Positions 4,976-5,574 of a stretch of 5,574 nt of DNA are shown here, one piece after another. The first letter of the stretch is position 1; each line of letters begins with the position of its first letter. The stretch is from Streptomyces violaceus (GTDB lineage Bacteria; Actinomycetota; Actinomycetes; Streptomycetales; Streptomycetaceae): the NCBI GenBank assembly GCA_000715635.1, contig KL569120.1:77705-83278 (forward strand). The letters are read 5' to 3'. The notes under the pieces were generated by a model. That model worked only from the letters and a program-made list of their open reading frames with translations, ran no database searches and had not been told where the DNA came from. Position numbers and translations under genes: made by a program.

Positions 4976-5574
4976 CTATACAGCGACGGGGGTCTGGTCG
5001 GCCGGCGCGGCGCTGCGGCCGGTGATGGCGAGGAACGTGTCCTGGAGCGAGGCGTCGATCGAGCCGCCGTACCGGAGCTTCAGCGCGCTCGGGGTGCCCT
5101 CGGCGACCACCACGCCCTGGTCGACGACGACCAGCCGGTCGGAGAGGGCGTCGGCCTCGTCGAGGTAGTGGGTGGTCAGGAAGACGGTCGTGCCGTGCTC
5201 GTCGCGCAGCCGGCGCACCAGGTCCCAGAGGTCGGCACGGCTGCCGGGGTCGAGACCCGTCGTCGGCTCGTCGAGGAACAGCACCTTCGGGCGGTGGGTG
5301 AGCGCCATCGCGATGTCCAGGCGGCGCCGCTGTCCGCCGGAGAGCGCGGCGCACTTGCGGTCGAGCAGTTCGGTGAGGCCCAGGTCGCGGGCCAGTTCCT
5401 CGGCGCGCTCGGCGGCCCGCGCCCTGGTCAGGCGGTACAGGCGCCCCTGGGTGATCAGCTCCTCCCGCACGGTGATCTGCGGGTCGACCCCGCCGGACTG
5501 CGCCACGTAGCCGCAGGTCCGCCGCACCCCGGCCGGGTCGGTCGCCAGGTCGTGGCCCGCGACGGTGGCGGCCC
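4976..5574 (-). CDS. ABC transporter ATP-binding protein (DrrA-like), 5' end outside window
   Basis: The visible 199 codons are the C-terminal two thirds of an ABC exporter ATPase; the gene enters from the right edge. The Q-loop (GYVAQ, about 5498-5512), signature LSGGQ (5330-5344), Walker B VLFLDEP (5264-5284) with D-loop TTGLD, and switch histidine in TTHYLDEAD (His at 5168-5170) are all intact. Walker A lies beyond the window. The short C-terminal tail ends APADQTPVAV. This protein hydrolyses ATP to drive the membrane permease encoded directly downstream. The family covers drug and antibiotic self-resistance exporters as well as housekeeping ones, and nothing here names a substrate. A GTG at 5527 should not be taken as the start, because homologous sequence (AGHDLATDPAG) continues in frame to the edge. 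Confidence 0.93.
   Translation of the reverse strand, partial: AATVAGHDLATDPAGVRRTCGYVAQSGGVDPQITVREELITQGRLYRLTRARAAERAEELARDLGLTELLDRKCAALSGGQRRRLDIAMALTHRPKVLFLDEPTTGLDPGSRADLWDLVRRLRDEHGTTVFLTTHYLDEADALSDRLVVVDQGVVVAEGTPSALKLRYGGSIDASLQDTFLAITGRSAAPADQTPVAV

Noticed and set aside
4947..5354. Extension of the permease frame upstream to 5354
   Set aside because: It overlaps the intact ATPase motifs in another frame. A good ribosome site and the typical permease N-terminus support 4946.
5525..5527. GTG as start of the ABC ATPase
   Set aside because: In-frame family-like sequence continues to the window edge, and Walker A must lie upstream.

Overview
The window is very GC-rich and its codons favour G or C in the third position. 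It carries a secreted CBM2/FnIII protein with the classic Streptomyces chitinase promoter. These traits point to a streptomycete chromosome. The order kinase, LuxR-type regulator, chitinase matches my recollection of the chiS-chiR-chiC locus of S. coelicolor. The species cannot be fixed from the sequence alone.

Left third, minus strand, read from about 2700 down to 1. A six-helix membrane histidine kinase (ChiS-like) overlaps a NarL/LuxR-family response regulator (ChiR-like) by 4 nt. After the regulator stop comes a compact promoter with two perfect 12-bp repeats flanking the -35 box. It drives a secreted CBM2-FnIII-(GH18) chitinase, of which only the first 243 residues lie in the window. The proposed circuit is this: ChiS/ChiR and a GlcNAc-responsive repressor of the DasR type act at the repeats, and the enzyme is exported to degrade chitin. 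That is inferred from the arrangement and from known chitinase loci, not shown by the sequence.

Middle, plus strand. Divergent from the kinase, a 150-bp gap precedes two translationally coupled small membrane proteins of unknown function (194 aa and 62 aa). The 62-aa gene is easily missed because the same frame stays open for about 600 nt upstream of it.

Right part, minus strand, read from 5574 down to 3611. An ABC exporter ATPase (5' end beyond the window), an ABC-2 permease and a PduO-type cobalamin adenosyltransferase follow one another with gaps of 29 and 13 nt, so they probably form one operon. The adenosyltransferase converges on the 62-aa gene. Both stop codons lie inside one CTAG palindrome, which sits in the loop of a strong hairpin that may terminate transcription both ways.

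No RNA gene, insertion sequence, CRISPR array or prophage signal was seen, and no stretch above 300 bases lacks a gene. Most of the window is ordinary. The best points for a second look are the chitinase promoter and its alternative start, the kinase's atypical ATP-binding box, the uncharacterised membrane pair, and the shared stop/terminator.
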